A stretch of DNA of 64,000 bases, from positions 620,001 to 684,000 of the forward strand of contig NZ_CP160403.1 in NCBI RefSeq assembly GCF_040782645.1, given 5' to 3'. This document shows positions 17,240-25,446 of the stretch, in pieces. The position numbers and the translations under genes were made by a program. Positions within the stretch are counted from its first letter, which is position 1. Every line of letters begins with the position of its first letter. The DNA is from Streptomyces sp. HUAS ZL42. Lineage in GTDB: Bacteria > Actinomycetota > Actinomycetes > Streptomycetales > Streptomycetaceae. The notes below the pieces were generated by a model, which worked only from the letters and a program-made list of their open reading frames with translations, made no database searches and was not told the DNA's origin.

Positions 17240-18720
17240 GGGATCACCGTCCTCGCGACATCCGTTTTGTTCGATGCTCGCAGCCGGGACGACGGCCGCC
17301 GCCTTCCAGCTTGCGGCCAGCCCGGCGCGATCACCTTGCCGGGGTTGAGGATCCCGGACGGGTCGAGCGCGGCCTTCAGCGCCCGGTGCACCCGCATTCC
17401 GACGGGGCCGAGTTCGCGGGCGAGCCAGTCCCGTTTGAGCATGCCGACGCCGTGCTCACCGGTGCAGGTGCCGCCCAGCGCGAGGCCCAGCTGCATGATG
17501 TCGTCGAACACCCGCCGCCCACGGTCCATGCTGGACGGATCCGCCCGGTCCACCACGATGACCGGGTGCAGGTTGCCGTCTCCGGCGTGCCCGACCACTG
17601 CGACCAGGATGCCGTGTCGTGCGGAGATCTCCTCGACGCCCGTGACGAATTCGGCGATCCGCGTTCTCGGCACCGCGACGTCGTCGACCACGAGGCCACC
17701 TCGGCCGCTGGGAAACGCCTGCGTCGCAAGGCGTTCCATTGCCGGATGGGCCAGCCGGCGGGCGGCAGTCAGCGCCTGCGCCTGCTCCGCGTCCTCGGCC
17801 ACATACAGTTCGCTCGCCCCGGCGGCTTGACAGCAGTCTGCGATCGCGGCCAACTCGGCCCCGGCACGGTCGCCTGTGTCGGTCGCGATCAGCAGCATTG
17901 CCGCGGCCGTACCGGGAAGGCCCATCGGCCGGTAGGCCTCGATCGCCCCCAGGTGCACGCGGTCGAGCAGCTCCAGCATGCTCGGGACGTGGCCGGCGGC
18001 GGTCACTGCCGCCACGGCGCCGCAGGCGGCCGCCACCGTGGGGTACAGCGCGACCAGGGTCCGGGCCTCCTCGGCAGCGGGCCGGAGCCGAACAGTGATC
18101 TCGGTGATGATGCCGAGCGTGCCCTCCGCGCCGACGAACAGCCGGGTCAGGTCGTATCCTGCGACGCCCTTCACCGTCCGGCGGCCGCAGCGCAGGATCT
18201 CGCCGTCGGCGAGCACGACCTCCAGGCCGAGCACGTACTCGCCGGTGACGCCGTACTTCACACAGCACATCCCGCCCGCGTCCGTGGAGACGTTGCCGCC
18301 GATCGTCGAGGACTCCCAGGAACCCGGATCCGGCGGGTAGGCGAGGCCGTGCTCGGCGGCGGCGCCGCTCAGGTCGGCGTTGACGACGCCCGGTTGCACG
18401 ACCGCGATCCGCTCCGCCGGGTCGATCTCCAGGACCTGGTTCAACTCGGTCAGCGACACCACCACGGCACCGTCGACCGCGTTGGCTGCACCGGCCAGCC
18501 CTGTGCGCGCACCCTGCGGGACGACCGGCACACCGTGTCCGGCGGCTACCCGTACGGTCGCGGCGACTTCGGCGGTGTCCCGCGGGCGCACCACGGCCAG
18601 CGGCGTGCCCGCGGCGCACAGGTCAGCCTCGTCGCGGCGGTGAGCGGCCAGCAGATCCGGGTCGGTGAGCACGCGATCGGCGGGCAGCACCGCCAGTAGC
18701 TCTTCGACTGTGGCATCCAT
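17236..18720 (-). CDS. FAD-linked 2-hydroxyacid oxidase, GlcD/D-lactate dehydrogenase family
   Basis: This 494-residue protein has a PCMH-type FAD domain (PQGARTGLAGAA, STIGGNVSTDAGG, FVGAEGTLGIIT) and a C-terminal cap with VVGHAGDGNLHP and CTGEHGVGMLKR. The family oxidises 2-hydroxyacids to 2-oxoacids. As first gene of the HPG operon it probably oxidises 4-hydroxymandelate to 4-hydroxyphenylglyoxylate. In known HPG clusters that step is done by Hmo, an FMN enzyme of the unrelated (S)-2-hydroxyacid oxidase family. Members of the GlcD family usually prefer D-hydroxyacids, so the stereochemistry of this route may differ. The stop overlaps the racemase start. Confidence 0.88.
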   Translation of the reverse strand: MDATVEELLAVLPADRVLTDPDLLAAHRRDEADLCAAGTPLAVVRPRDTAEVAATVRVAAGHGVPVVPQGARTGLAGAANAVDGAVVVSLTELNQVLEIDPAERIAVVQPGVVNADLSGAAAEHGLAYPPDPGSWESSTIGGNVSTDAGGMCCVKYGVTGEYVLGLEVVLADGEILRCGRRTVKGVAGYDLTRLFVGAEGTLGIITEITVRLRPAAEEARTLVALYPTVAAACGAVAAVTAAGHVPSMLELLDRVHLGAIEAYRPMGLPGTAAAMLLIATDTGDRAGAELAAIADCCQAAGASELYVAEDAEQAQALTAARRLAHPAMERLATQAFPSGRGGLVVDDVAVPRTRIAEFVTGVEEISARHGILVAVVGHAGDGNLHPVIVVDRADPSSMDRGRRVFDDIMQLGLALGGTCTGEHGVGMLKRDWLARELGPVGMRVHRALKAALDPSGILNPGKVIAPGWPQAGRRRPSSRLRASNKTDVARTVIP

Positions 18721-18794
18721 TCCCGCACCGTAACGAGACGCACGGGCAGGACTCCATCCGGCAATGCGAACACCGCATTCCGAAAGATGGGCAC

Positions 18795-19105
18795 CGGTGC
18801 GCCGTGGCGTGGGGCCAGCCGAGCCGGCGGTTCCAGCAGGCTTCGGCGGAGGTCTTGCAGCAGGCGCAGCCCGGCGGCGCTCATGGTGAACCCGCGCCGG
18901 CCGATGGCTGCCCGGTCGAGCACCGCGAACACATGGCGCTTGTCTCGGCAGGGAACCGGCCGATGACCTTGACGCGGCGGCGGGTCTCGCCGAAGGCGCG
19001 CTCGATGAAGTTGGAGTTCCGGATGCGCTTGTGGTGCTCGATCGGGAAGCGCAGGTAGGCGGTCAGCGCCGCGCGGTCCTGGCGCATGCGTTCACCGCGT
19101 TCGGG
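18795..19105 (-). pseudogene. IS256-family transposase 3' remnant
   Basis: The minus strand encodes LTAYLRFPIEHHKRIRNSNF, then FGETRRRVKVIGRFP, followed in another frame by AGLRLLQDLRRSLLEPP. This is the C-terminal end of a Mutator/IS256 transposase. The rest of the gene is absent, and the end is frameshifted. Confidence 0.8.
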
Positions 19106-19109
19106 AACG

Positions 19110-19435
19110 CCCGGCCCCAGCGGTGGCGGGTGACGTGGTCCGTCGTCCGCGTGCTCGTTGATCCCGCGTACGCCGACAGCAGGTGCGGCGGAACTTCCGC
19201 GAGCAGTATTCGCTGCCGCGGTCGCTGCGAAGATCACGCCACGGACGTCGCCGCAGCGGGTGGCCGCGGCCATCTGCAGCGCCGCGATGGGCAGGCGCGC
19301 GTCGTGGTTGGCGCTCATCGCGCAGCCCGGCAGCCGGCGCGAGATCAAGTCGATCACCGTGGCCAGGTAGAGCTTGCCCTCAGATCGCCGCACCAGACGA
19401 GGTCCGGTACTTCGGCGGTGAAGTCGCGCCTGAGG
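19110..19435 (-). pseudogene. IS3-family integrase (rve) remnant
   Basis: The minus strand encodes VPDLVWCGDL, EGKLYLATVIDLISRRLPG, AALQMAAATRCGDVRGVIF and a broken second-aspartate region. These are pieces of the DDE integrase core of an IS3 orfB, with frameshifts. On its 5' side it is fused directly to the tail of a phosphopantetheinyl transferase gene (after GWTVTDL), which marks the insertion junction near 19435. It is not functional. Confidence 0.75.
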
Positions 19436-20065
19436 TCGGTCACCGTCCACCCGGGTGCGGGAGAGACGGGGATCAGTCCGGCGCCAACGTAGTCAAGCGC
19501 CGTGCTACGGGCGAGATCGATGCCGATCCCTTTGAGCCGGGCCTCCTTGCGCGTCCACACGCGGGCCACCACAGCCGGGGCAGGGCTCGCGCACCAGCTC
19601 CGGACGGACCCCCAGCCCGGCACCGAGGACCATCCGCAGCGCCACATCCGCGGCGATATAGCACCGGCGGTCCTCCTCACGCACAAGGATCGCAGCGCGC
19701 CGCTGCTCTTCTGCATCCAGCACCCTGGAGGCGACACGCACAGCAGCATCCCCGTGCCGGTGTACCTCCACCAGCCACAGCGACAGCCCTTCCCCGCCCG
19801 GTGGACCGGCCGGCCACTCCCCCGGTGCCCCACACCGTTCCGCGAAGTCCACAGGTGCAGGCGCTGTGGGGGTTTTGCTGATCATCGCGGAGAAACCGAC
19901 AGTCGTCGGCGGGACGGAAAGCTGTTCTTGTTGCCGGTCCAGGGCCGCCAGGCCCGTCACGAAATCGTGGATCAGCGCTGTAGCGGCGGCACGCGCCTTG
20001 GCTGCGCTGTATTCGGGCGGACGGCCGCCCGGCGGGATCTGGGGCAGCGTCTGTCTCTCGCTCAT
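19430..20065 (-). pseudogene. Sfp-type 4'-phosphopantetheinyl transferase, catalytic core deleted
   Basis: The frame starts at ATG 20065 with GGAGG upstream. Around 19640-19800 it gives the N-terminal signature LSLWLVEVHRHGDAA, DAEEQRRAAILV, REEDRRCYIAADVALR and REPCPGCGG. In another frame it resumes at once with VARVWTRKEARLKGIGIDLA, the family's C-terminal motif, and GWTVTDL. The segment between, which should hold the CoA-binding SLSH and metal-binding GVD-E residues, is missing. The enzyme would normally add the phosphopantetheine arm to carrier domains. It cannot do so here, so carrier activation must rely on another gene. Confidence 0.75.
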
Positions 20066-20336
20066 GCCCTGCCTCCGGAAGGGGTGGGGCCGGAGCCGCG
20101 CAACAGCAACACGGCCCGCAGCACGGACAGCGACGATGGCACTCCCCTCCGGGGACAGGCATCTTCGGCCGTGCTCCGCCTGCCACTGGTGAATTGCTCC
20201 CCGCTGAACCGACCAGGGCAACGGGCGAGAAGCGCAGCGGCGCCCCGTACCTCACCATGGGCGGGACGCGTGCCACGGCCGGAGCGCCGGCACAAACCCC
20301 TGCCGCACCCAGTGGCCCTGGACCAAGGAGGAAATC

Positions 20337-21377
20337 ATGCTGGTCTGTGTGACGGGCGGCACCGGTTTCGTCGGCTCCCACTCGGTCGCGGCCGTCCTCC
20401 GTTTCGGCGCGCGGGTGCGGATGCTGGCCCGCGACCCCGCCGGTGCCGACCGGGCGCTGCGACCGCTGGGTATCGACCCGGCGGCCGTCGAGGTCGTGAC
20501 CGGTGATGTCACCGACGCAGCCGCGGTGGCCAGGGCTGTCGACGGCGCGGACGCAGTGCTGCACGCGGCGTCCGTGTACTCCTTCGACAGCAGACGGCGC
20601 GCCGAGATGCGCAGAACCAACGTGCGCGGTACCCAGCTGGTGCTGAGTTCCGCCGTGCGTGCCGGGGCCGACCCCGTCGTCCACGTCTCCACCGTTGGCG
20701 CACTTTACCCCGCCGCCCAAGCGGCGATCCGGGCGGACTCCCCCCTCGGCATGCCGCACGAGACCTATCTGGCAAGCAAGTCCGTGGCCGAAGGCATCGC
20801 CCGCCTGCACCAAGAGGAGGGCGCGCCCGTGGTGATCACCTACCCGCCAGCACTGCTCGGGCCGCACGACCCCCACCTGGGCGACCAGAACTCCCGGCTG
20901 CGCAACGCGCTGCGCGGCCTGATGCCCGTCTGGCCACGCGGCGGCTTCCCGGTGGGCGATGTCCGGGACACCGCGGAACTGCATGCGGCACTGCTCGCCA
21001 AGCCGGCCGGGGCACGAGAACGGCACTTCGGGCCGAACCGGTATCTGACCACCCCGGAGTTTGTCCAGACTCTCCGTGAGGTGACCGGCCGTCAGCTCCC
21101 CGCGGTGTTCCTGCCGGCCCGCGCGATGCTTCCGCTCGGGGCCCTGACCGGCGTTCTGCAGCGGATCTGGCCCTGGCACATCCCTGCCGAACACGGCGCC
21201 GTGTACACCTGCGCGCACGCGGTCCCCGTCGGTCCTGGCGCCTCAACGTACGGCATCGGCCCGCGGCCCACCGCCGACACCATGGCCGACACGGTCCGCT
21301 GGCTGCATGGCACGGGCCGGATATCGGCCCGCCAGGCCGGCTCGGCAGCAGCCGTGCCCGAGGCTTCCCGGGCATAA
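20337..21377 (+). CDS. Extended short-chain dehydrogenase / NAD-dependent epimerase family
   Basis: This 346-residue protein starts at an ATG with a perfect AAGGAGG site. The Rossmann motif TGGTGFVG is at residues 6-13 and the catalytic Y-x-x-x-K is in ETYLASKSVAEG. The pattern is closest to dihydroflavonol reductase-like or 3-beta-HSD-like oxidoreductases acting on a carbonyl or alcohol of an unknown substrate. It stands alone on the plus strand between IS3/IS256 remnants and the IS3 orfA remnant, so its membership in the biosynthetic cluster is uncertain. The second half (IWPWHIPAEHG) is less typical. Confidence 0.85.
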   Translation: MLVCVTGGTGFVGSHSVAAVLRFGARVRMLARDPAGADRALRPLGIDPAAVEVVTGDVTDAAAVARAVDGADAVLHAASVYSFDSRRRAEMRRTNVRGTQLVLSSAVRAGADPVVHVSTVGALYPAAQAAIRADSPLGMPHETYLASKSVAEGIARLHQEEGAPVVITYPPALLGPHDPHLGDQNSRLRNALRGLMPVWPRGGFPVGDVRDTAELHAALLAKPAGARERHFGPNRYLTTPEFVQTLREVTGRQLPAVFLPARAMLPLGALTGVLQRIWPWHIPAEHGAVYTCAHAVPVGPGASTYGIGPRPTADTMADTVRWLHGTGRISARQAGSAAAVPEASRA

Positions 21378-21519
21378 GAGCTGCTGTCGGCCGGGGAGTA
21401 CCCACCCCCGGCGCCACCCGGCTCCTGACCGCGAACATCACCGTCGGCCCTGCATGCCCGTTGCCAGCTGCTGGGCCTCTCCTCGTGCGGGGACCGGGCC
21501 TGAAGGGATAGTTGGGGTC

Positions 21520-21690
21520 AGGGGATCCAGGAAGCGCATCTACGGCGCCGAGTTCCGTGAGGGAGCGGTGCGGATCGTGACCGAGACTGGGAAGCCGATC
21601 CCGGAGGTGGCCCAGGAACTGGGCGCCCATCTGGGCACGCTGCAGAACTGAGTGTCACGGGCCAAGCGCAACGGTTCATCGTCGTCCGAC
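21520..21690 (+). pseudogene. IS3-family orfA remnant
   Basis: RKRIYGAEFREGAVRIVTET, then PIPEVAQELGAHLGTLQN, is the helix-turn-helix start of an IS3 orfA. It is broken by a TGA where the conserved Trp should be, followed by VSRAKRNGS in frame. No orfB follows here. Confidence 0.75.
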
Positions 21691-21787
21691 CGGCCGGTGG
21701 CCACGCAGCTGGAGCGGCTGCGGGCCGGGAGGGCCTTCCGTTCACCGAGCTCCTCGTCCGCGACATCCGCGACATCCGCTGAGCACG

Positions 21788-21857
21788 TTCAGCTCGCGGT
21801 TCAGCCGCAGTGTGGGGCTGTCGCCCACGGACTACCGGAGGCAGGGCGGGCACTACT
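21788..21857 (+). pseudogene. AraC-family regulator C-terminal fragment
   Basis: The plus-strand frame SSRFSRSVGLSPTDYRRQGG ending in a stop is the last helix and tail of an AraC-type DNA-binding domain. Everything upstream is replaced by IS3 sequence. The call rests on about 23 residues. Confidence 0.5.
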
Positions 21858-21927
21858 GAAATTCCGGGCGTGATGTCGCGCGACGACGGCGCCTCTGAGC
21901 TGGGAGTCTCGTCGACCGTCCGGCGAC

Positions 21928-22326
21928 ATGGCGTCGAGATCATCAGTAACCGGATCCGGCTGTGCGACGTGCGCGGCCGGCCTCGCCGACGGGGCGGCCG
22001 TGCAGGGCGTGATCCGCCCGCACTACGAAGGGCACGGGGTCGTGTTCACCGGCCTGTTTCCGGAGTGCGTGCCGGAGGGATGGCCGGTGCGCTGCGCGGT
22101 GCTGGCCGAGCCGGGACCGTTCCGATTCGAGAACGTGCCGCCGGGACGCTGGTACCTGTCGACGCAGTCGGTGGCCGACGCGGACGACGACGCCGACCTG
22201 CAGTTGAAGCGGGCCGACGTGCTGGACCCGCCGCTGCTGCTCACGCTCATGGACGTGCGGCGGACTGCCTTGGATGTCGCGCGGCGGGCTGAACGGCACG
22301 GCGGCTCGAGAGACTCGCCGGTCTGA
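21928..22326 (+). CDS. Hypothetical protein, possible remnant
   Basis: This 132-residue frame has a compact beta-rich segment (VIRPHYEGHGVVFTGLFPE, then GPFRFENVPPGRWYLSTQS) resembling the single-domain beta sandwiches of carboxypeptidase regulatory-like type. The first 25 residues are of low quality and there is no clear ribosome-binding site. It follows an AraC fragment and may be the detached C-terminal domain of the same broken regulator. A hairpin follows its stop. I do not assign a function. Confidence 0.35.
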   Translation: MASRSSVTGSGCATCAAGLADGAAVQGVIRPHYEGHGVVFTGLFPECVPEGWPVRCAVLAEPGPFRFENVPPGRWYLSTQSVADADDDADLQLKRADVLDPPLLLTLMDVRRTALDVARRAERHGGSRDSPV

Positions 22327-22328
22327 CT

Positions 22329-22355
22329 GCGGCGGTGTCGCAGGAACACCGCCGC
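22329..22355 (+). terminator. Hairpin terminator
   Basis: A 10-bp inverted repeat (GCGGCGGTGT / ACACCGCCGC, 7-base loop) follows the 22326 stop. It is also about 100 bases beyond the 3' end of the converging molybdopterin oxidoreductase gene, so it could act on either strand. Confidence 0.55.
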
Positions 22356-22456
22356 TTCCGGCTTCTGCTTGTGCGGAGCCGGGTGCCGACAATGTCGGTG
22401 CGCAAGGGCAGGTTCGAGGTCGCGCTGACCCACTCGGCCGCGCGATCCTACGATCC

Positions 22457-24637
22457 CTACCCCTGAGGCGCAGCCCGCACCGTAACCGGCACCCCGTTGA
22501 ACACCGCGGTCCCCGACACCCCGTCCAGCACCGCGTCGTCGGTCAGGGTGTTGGCGTTCACCCCGGGGTCCCGGCGCGCCACCTTCTGCGGGGAGTCCTG
22601 GTGGCCCCAGCCGTGCGGCAGACTCACCACGCCGGGCATGATCGTGTCGGTGATCTCGATCGGCACCGTCAGCTCACCGACCGTCGAGCCGATCAGCGCC
22701 GGCGTCGTGGCGTCCAGGCCGAGCCGGGCGGCGTCGCCCGGGTGAATCTGGAGCGTGCACAGGTTGGTGCCGCCGCGAAGCTCCTCCACGTTGTGCAGCC
22801 AGCTGTTGTTCGACCGGAGGTGGCGGCGGCCGATCAGCACGAACTCCGGCGGCTCGGCGTCCAGACAAGCGCGCAGCCGTCCGGCCTCCGCGACGAGTTG
22901 CGGCGGCGCCAGGTCCACGCGGTTGTCGGGGGTGCGGAGCAGGGCCGGCAGGCGTGATTGCAGCGGCCCCAGGTCCAGGCCGTGCGGCGCATCCAGCAGG
23001 GCCTTGAGCGACAGGCCGTAGCCGCCGGCCCGTAGCAGCGCGTCCACGATCTTCTCGGTGCCGTCCTCACCGTCGAGCGCGTCGACCGCCTCCCCGGTGA
23101 TGCCGAGCTGGTCGAGGAACATCTCCTCGGCACGGGTCGGCTCGGTGGCGACGCCGAGCCCGGCGGCGATCAGCATCAGCCGGGCCAGGATCTCGGCCTC
23201 GGAGCGCTGGTCGTCGTCCAGCGGCAGGATCGCGCGGGAGTAGCGCGCGTAGTTGCGCACCATGATGATCTGCACCAGGAAGTCGAAGTGCGGACTCTGG
23301 AGCGTCCGCGGCGGTGGCAGGATCACGTCGGCCAGGCGCGTCGTCTCGTTCAGGTACGGATCGACGCAGACCACGAAGTCCAGCCCCTCGATGGCCCGGG
23401 CCAGCCGGGGAGCGTTGGGGGCCGAGGACGCCGGGTTCCCGGCGACCGTCACCAGTGCCCGGACCTGCCCCTCGCCGGGAGTCTCGATCTCGTCGGCCAG
23501 TGTTGCGACCGGGAACTCCCCGAGCACCTCCGGCAGTCCCCGCACCCGGCTGTGCCACTTCCCTGTCGAGAACGCCGGGCCTGCCCGGAAGATCTCCAGC
23601 GCCGCCGTCTCGGCGAACATCACGCCGCCCCGGCGGTCCAGGTTGCCCGTCAGGGTGTTGAGGACGTCCACCAGCCACTGCGCCACCGTGCCGAACTGCG
23701 TCGTGCACGTCCCGATCCGCGCGTAGATCGCGGCCGAGGGCGCCGCGGCCAGCTCCCGGGCCGTCCGCACGATGGTCTCCGGCGCGATCCCGCACACCGG
23801 CCCCACGGCCTCCGGCGGGAAGTCGCGGGTTATCTCGCGCAGTTGCTCCAGCCCGGAGACCGGCAGGCCGATCCGCTCCAGACCCTCGTCCAGCACGGTG
23901 TGCACCATCGCCATCAGCAGCAGCGGATCGGTGCCGGGCCGGACGGACAGGTGTTCGTCGGCCAGCGCGGCGGTGCGGGTGCGCCGGGGGTCGACGACCA
24001 CCAGTTTCCCACCCCGCCGTCGTAGGGCCTTGAGACGCCCGGCGAAGTCCGGAGCCGCGCACAGCGAGCCGTTGGACTCCGCCGGGTTCGCACCCAGTAT
24101 CAGCAGGTAGTCGGTGTGGTCCAGGTCCGGTACCCCGATCGCCATCGCGTCGCCGAACATCAGGCCGCAGGCGACCTGCTTGGGCATCTGGTCCGCGGTA
24201 CTGGCCGAGTACACGTTCTTCGACCCCAGGGCCTGGGTGATCGCCTGGCGGTAGAGGTACGCGGCGATGGTGTGGAACGTCGGGTTGCCGAAGTACAGCG
24301 CCACCGCGTCCCGGCCGTGCCCTCTGATCACCTCGGACAGGCCGGCGTCCACCGCGGCGAACGCCTCGTCCCAGCTGACCTCCCGCAACTCGCCATCCTG
24401 GCGGAGCAGTGGTCTGCGCAGCCGGTCGGGATCCTCGTCCACCTTTCCCAGCACCGCGCCCTTGGGACAGATGTATCCCTTGGAGAGGGGGTCCCGCTCG
24501 TCCCCGGCGACCCGAAGGACGCGGCCGGCGTCGTCCAGATCGAGCCGCAGGGCACAGCCTGCCTCACACAGCGGACAGGTCCGGTGCGCGGTCCGGGTCC
24601 TGACTTTCTGGTCCGTTACATTTTTGATGGTCACCAC
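22457..24637 (-). CDS. Molybdopterin-dependent oxidoreductase with one [4Fe-4S] cluster
   Basis: From GTG 24637 (GGGAG a few bases upstream) the protein is about 726 residues. It opens with CPLCEAGCALRLDL and a fourth Cys in YICPKG, the N-terminal iron-sulfur motif of the formate dehydrogenase/nitrate reductase (DMSO reductase) family. Molybdopterin-binding segments follow (LILGANPAESNG, DPRRTRTAALADEHLSVRPG), with a C-terminal barrel (HPGDAARLGLD, SLPHGWGHQD). The frame extends upstream but without family resemblance. It would catalyse an oxygen-atom transfer or dehydrogenation in the cytoplasm. The gene is divergent from the A-C/carrier gene and shares a promoter region with it that holds a repeated 16-base motif. 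A role in the cluster is possible but unproven. Confidence 0.85.
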   Translation of the reverse strand: MVTIKNVTDQKVRTRTAHRTCPLCEAGCALRLDLDDAGRVLRVAGDERDPLSKGYICPKGAVLGKVDEDPDRLRRPLLRQDGELREVSWDEAFAAVDAGLSEVIRGHGRDAVALYFGNPTFHTIAAYLYRQAITQALGSKNVYSASTADQMPKQVACGLMFGDAMAIGVPDLDHTDYLLILGANPAESNGSLCAAPDFAGRLKALRRRGGKLVVVDPRRTRTAALADEHLSVRPGTDPLLLMAMVHTVLDEGLERIGLPVSGLEQLREITRDFPPEAVGPVCGIAPETIVRTARELAAAPSAAIYARIGTCTTQFGTVAQWLVDVLNTLTGNLDRRGGVMFAETAALEIFRAGPAFSTGKWHSRVRGLPEVLGEFPVATLADEIETPGEGQVRALVTVAGNPASSAPNAPRLARAIEGLDFVVCVDPYLNETTRLADVILPPPRTLQSPHFDFLVQIIMVRNYARYSRAILPLDDDQRSEAEILARLMLIAAGLGVATEPTRAEEMFLDQLGITGEAVDALDGEDGTEKIVDALLRAGGYGLSLKALLDAPHGLDLGPLQSRLPALLRTPDNRVDLAPPQLVAEAGRLRACLDAEPPEFVLIGRRHLRSNNSWLHNVEELRGGTNLCTLQIHPGDAARLGLDATTPALIGSTVGELTVPIEITDTIMPGVVSLPHGWGHQDSPQKVARRDPGVNANTLTDDAVLDGVSGTAVFNGVPVTVRAAPQG

Positions 24638-24718
24638 TACTCCCGTGGGATGGCGCCTGTTTCCCGACGACAGGGTATTCGGGAACCCGCCCGCGCAAGG
24701 CGATGCTTTTCCGCAGCC

Positions 24719-24780
24719 GCATTCTGAGAGATGCGGCCGCCCCCGGAATTCCCGAAGTGAATCAGCATTCTGAAAGATGC
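24719..24780. promoter_or_regulatory. Twin 16-base operator-like repeats in a divergent promoter region
   Basis: GCATTCTGAGAGATGC (24719-24734) and GCATTCTGAAAGATGC (24765-24780) differ by one base and are spaced 46 bases start to start. Each has GCAT/ATGC outer arms. They lie between the divergent molybdopterin oxidoreductase and A-C/carrier genes, as expected for binding sites of a shared regulator. No regulator for them can be named. Confidence 0.5.
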
Positions 24781-24904
24781 TCAGGATACGACCGCCAGGC
24801 CTGAACAAAACCTTGTCGTTGAGCAATCTGGGAGCTTGTCGGCGGGCCCGGGGCTGCGAAGGTTGTGGGGAACGCTCGGAGCCTGCATGGAAGGTGAGCG
24901 ACTG

Positions 24905-25444
24905 ATGACTGTTGCTGCGATCCAGGACGTGCGAGACGTGCTGGCCGCCTACCCCGACCTCGCGGACGTCGCCGTCCTGACACATGTTCAGGATCCCGCC
25001 GGCCCGGTCCATGTGGCCTACGTCGTGCCTGGCAGCCCCGGCTTCGATCTGGCCGCGCTGCACACGTACCTCAGGGGGGCGCTGCCCGGCGCAGCGGTGC
25101 CGGCGGCGATCGTGGTCGTCGACGCCATGCCGGTGGCCTCCGACGGGACACCGCAGCCGCAGGCGCTGCCGGCACCTGATCTGCGTGGCCTGATGCCCTA
25201 CCGGTCGCCGGAATCGGCCCGCCAGGAAGTGCTGTGCACGATCTTCGCCGAGGTGCTCGCCAGGACCCGGTGCGGCCTGGACGACGACTTCTTCATCATG
25301 GGCGGCGAGTCCATCGACGCCATGCTGATCGCCAGCCGCGTCGGCCTGGCGGTCGGCCTGGAGATATCGATGAACGAAGTCTTCGACGCGCCCACTGTCG
25401 CGGAGCTCGACCGGCTCCTGGACACGCTGAACACCGAGGTCTGA
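24905..25444 (+). CDS. Stand-alone adenylation C-terminal subdomain fused to a carrier domain
   Basis: This 179-residue protein starts at ATG 24905 after GGAAGGTGA. Residues about 10-95 match the small C-terminal lid of NRPS adenylation domains (VAVLTHVQDPAG, VAYVVPGSPG, VVVDAMPVASDG). Where an active enzyme has NGKLDR, with the catalytic lysine, this one has DGTPQPQ, so the lysine is lost. Residues about 100-178 are a carrier domain with Ser136 in FFIMGGESIDA. The large N-terminal part of an A domain is absent. It is probably a carrier protein loaded in trans by another enzyme, for example the A-T or NRPS protein, or the KASIII system. It leads a plus-strand operon with an aminotransferase and a reductase. 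Confidence 0.8.
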   Translation: MTVAAIQDVRDVLAAYPDLADVAVLTHVQDPAGPVHVAYVVPGSPGFDLAALHTYLRGALPGAAVPAAIVVVDAMPVASDGTPQPQALPAPDLRGLMPYRSPESARQEVLCTIFAEVLARTRCGLDDDFFIMGGESIDAMLIASRVGLAVGLEISMNEVFDAPTVAELDRLLDTLNTEV

Positions 25445-25446
25445 CG

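Noticed and set aside
22457..25063. The molybdopterin enzyme starting at 25063
   Set aside because: The extra 142 codons show no family resemblance and overlap the divergent carrier gene start; GTG 24637 directly precedes the iron-sulfur motif region.
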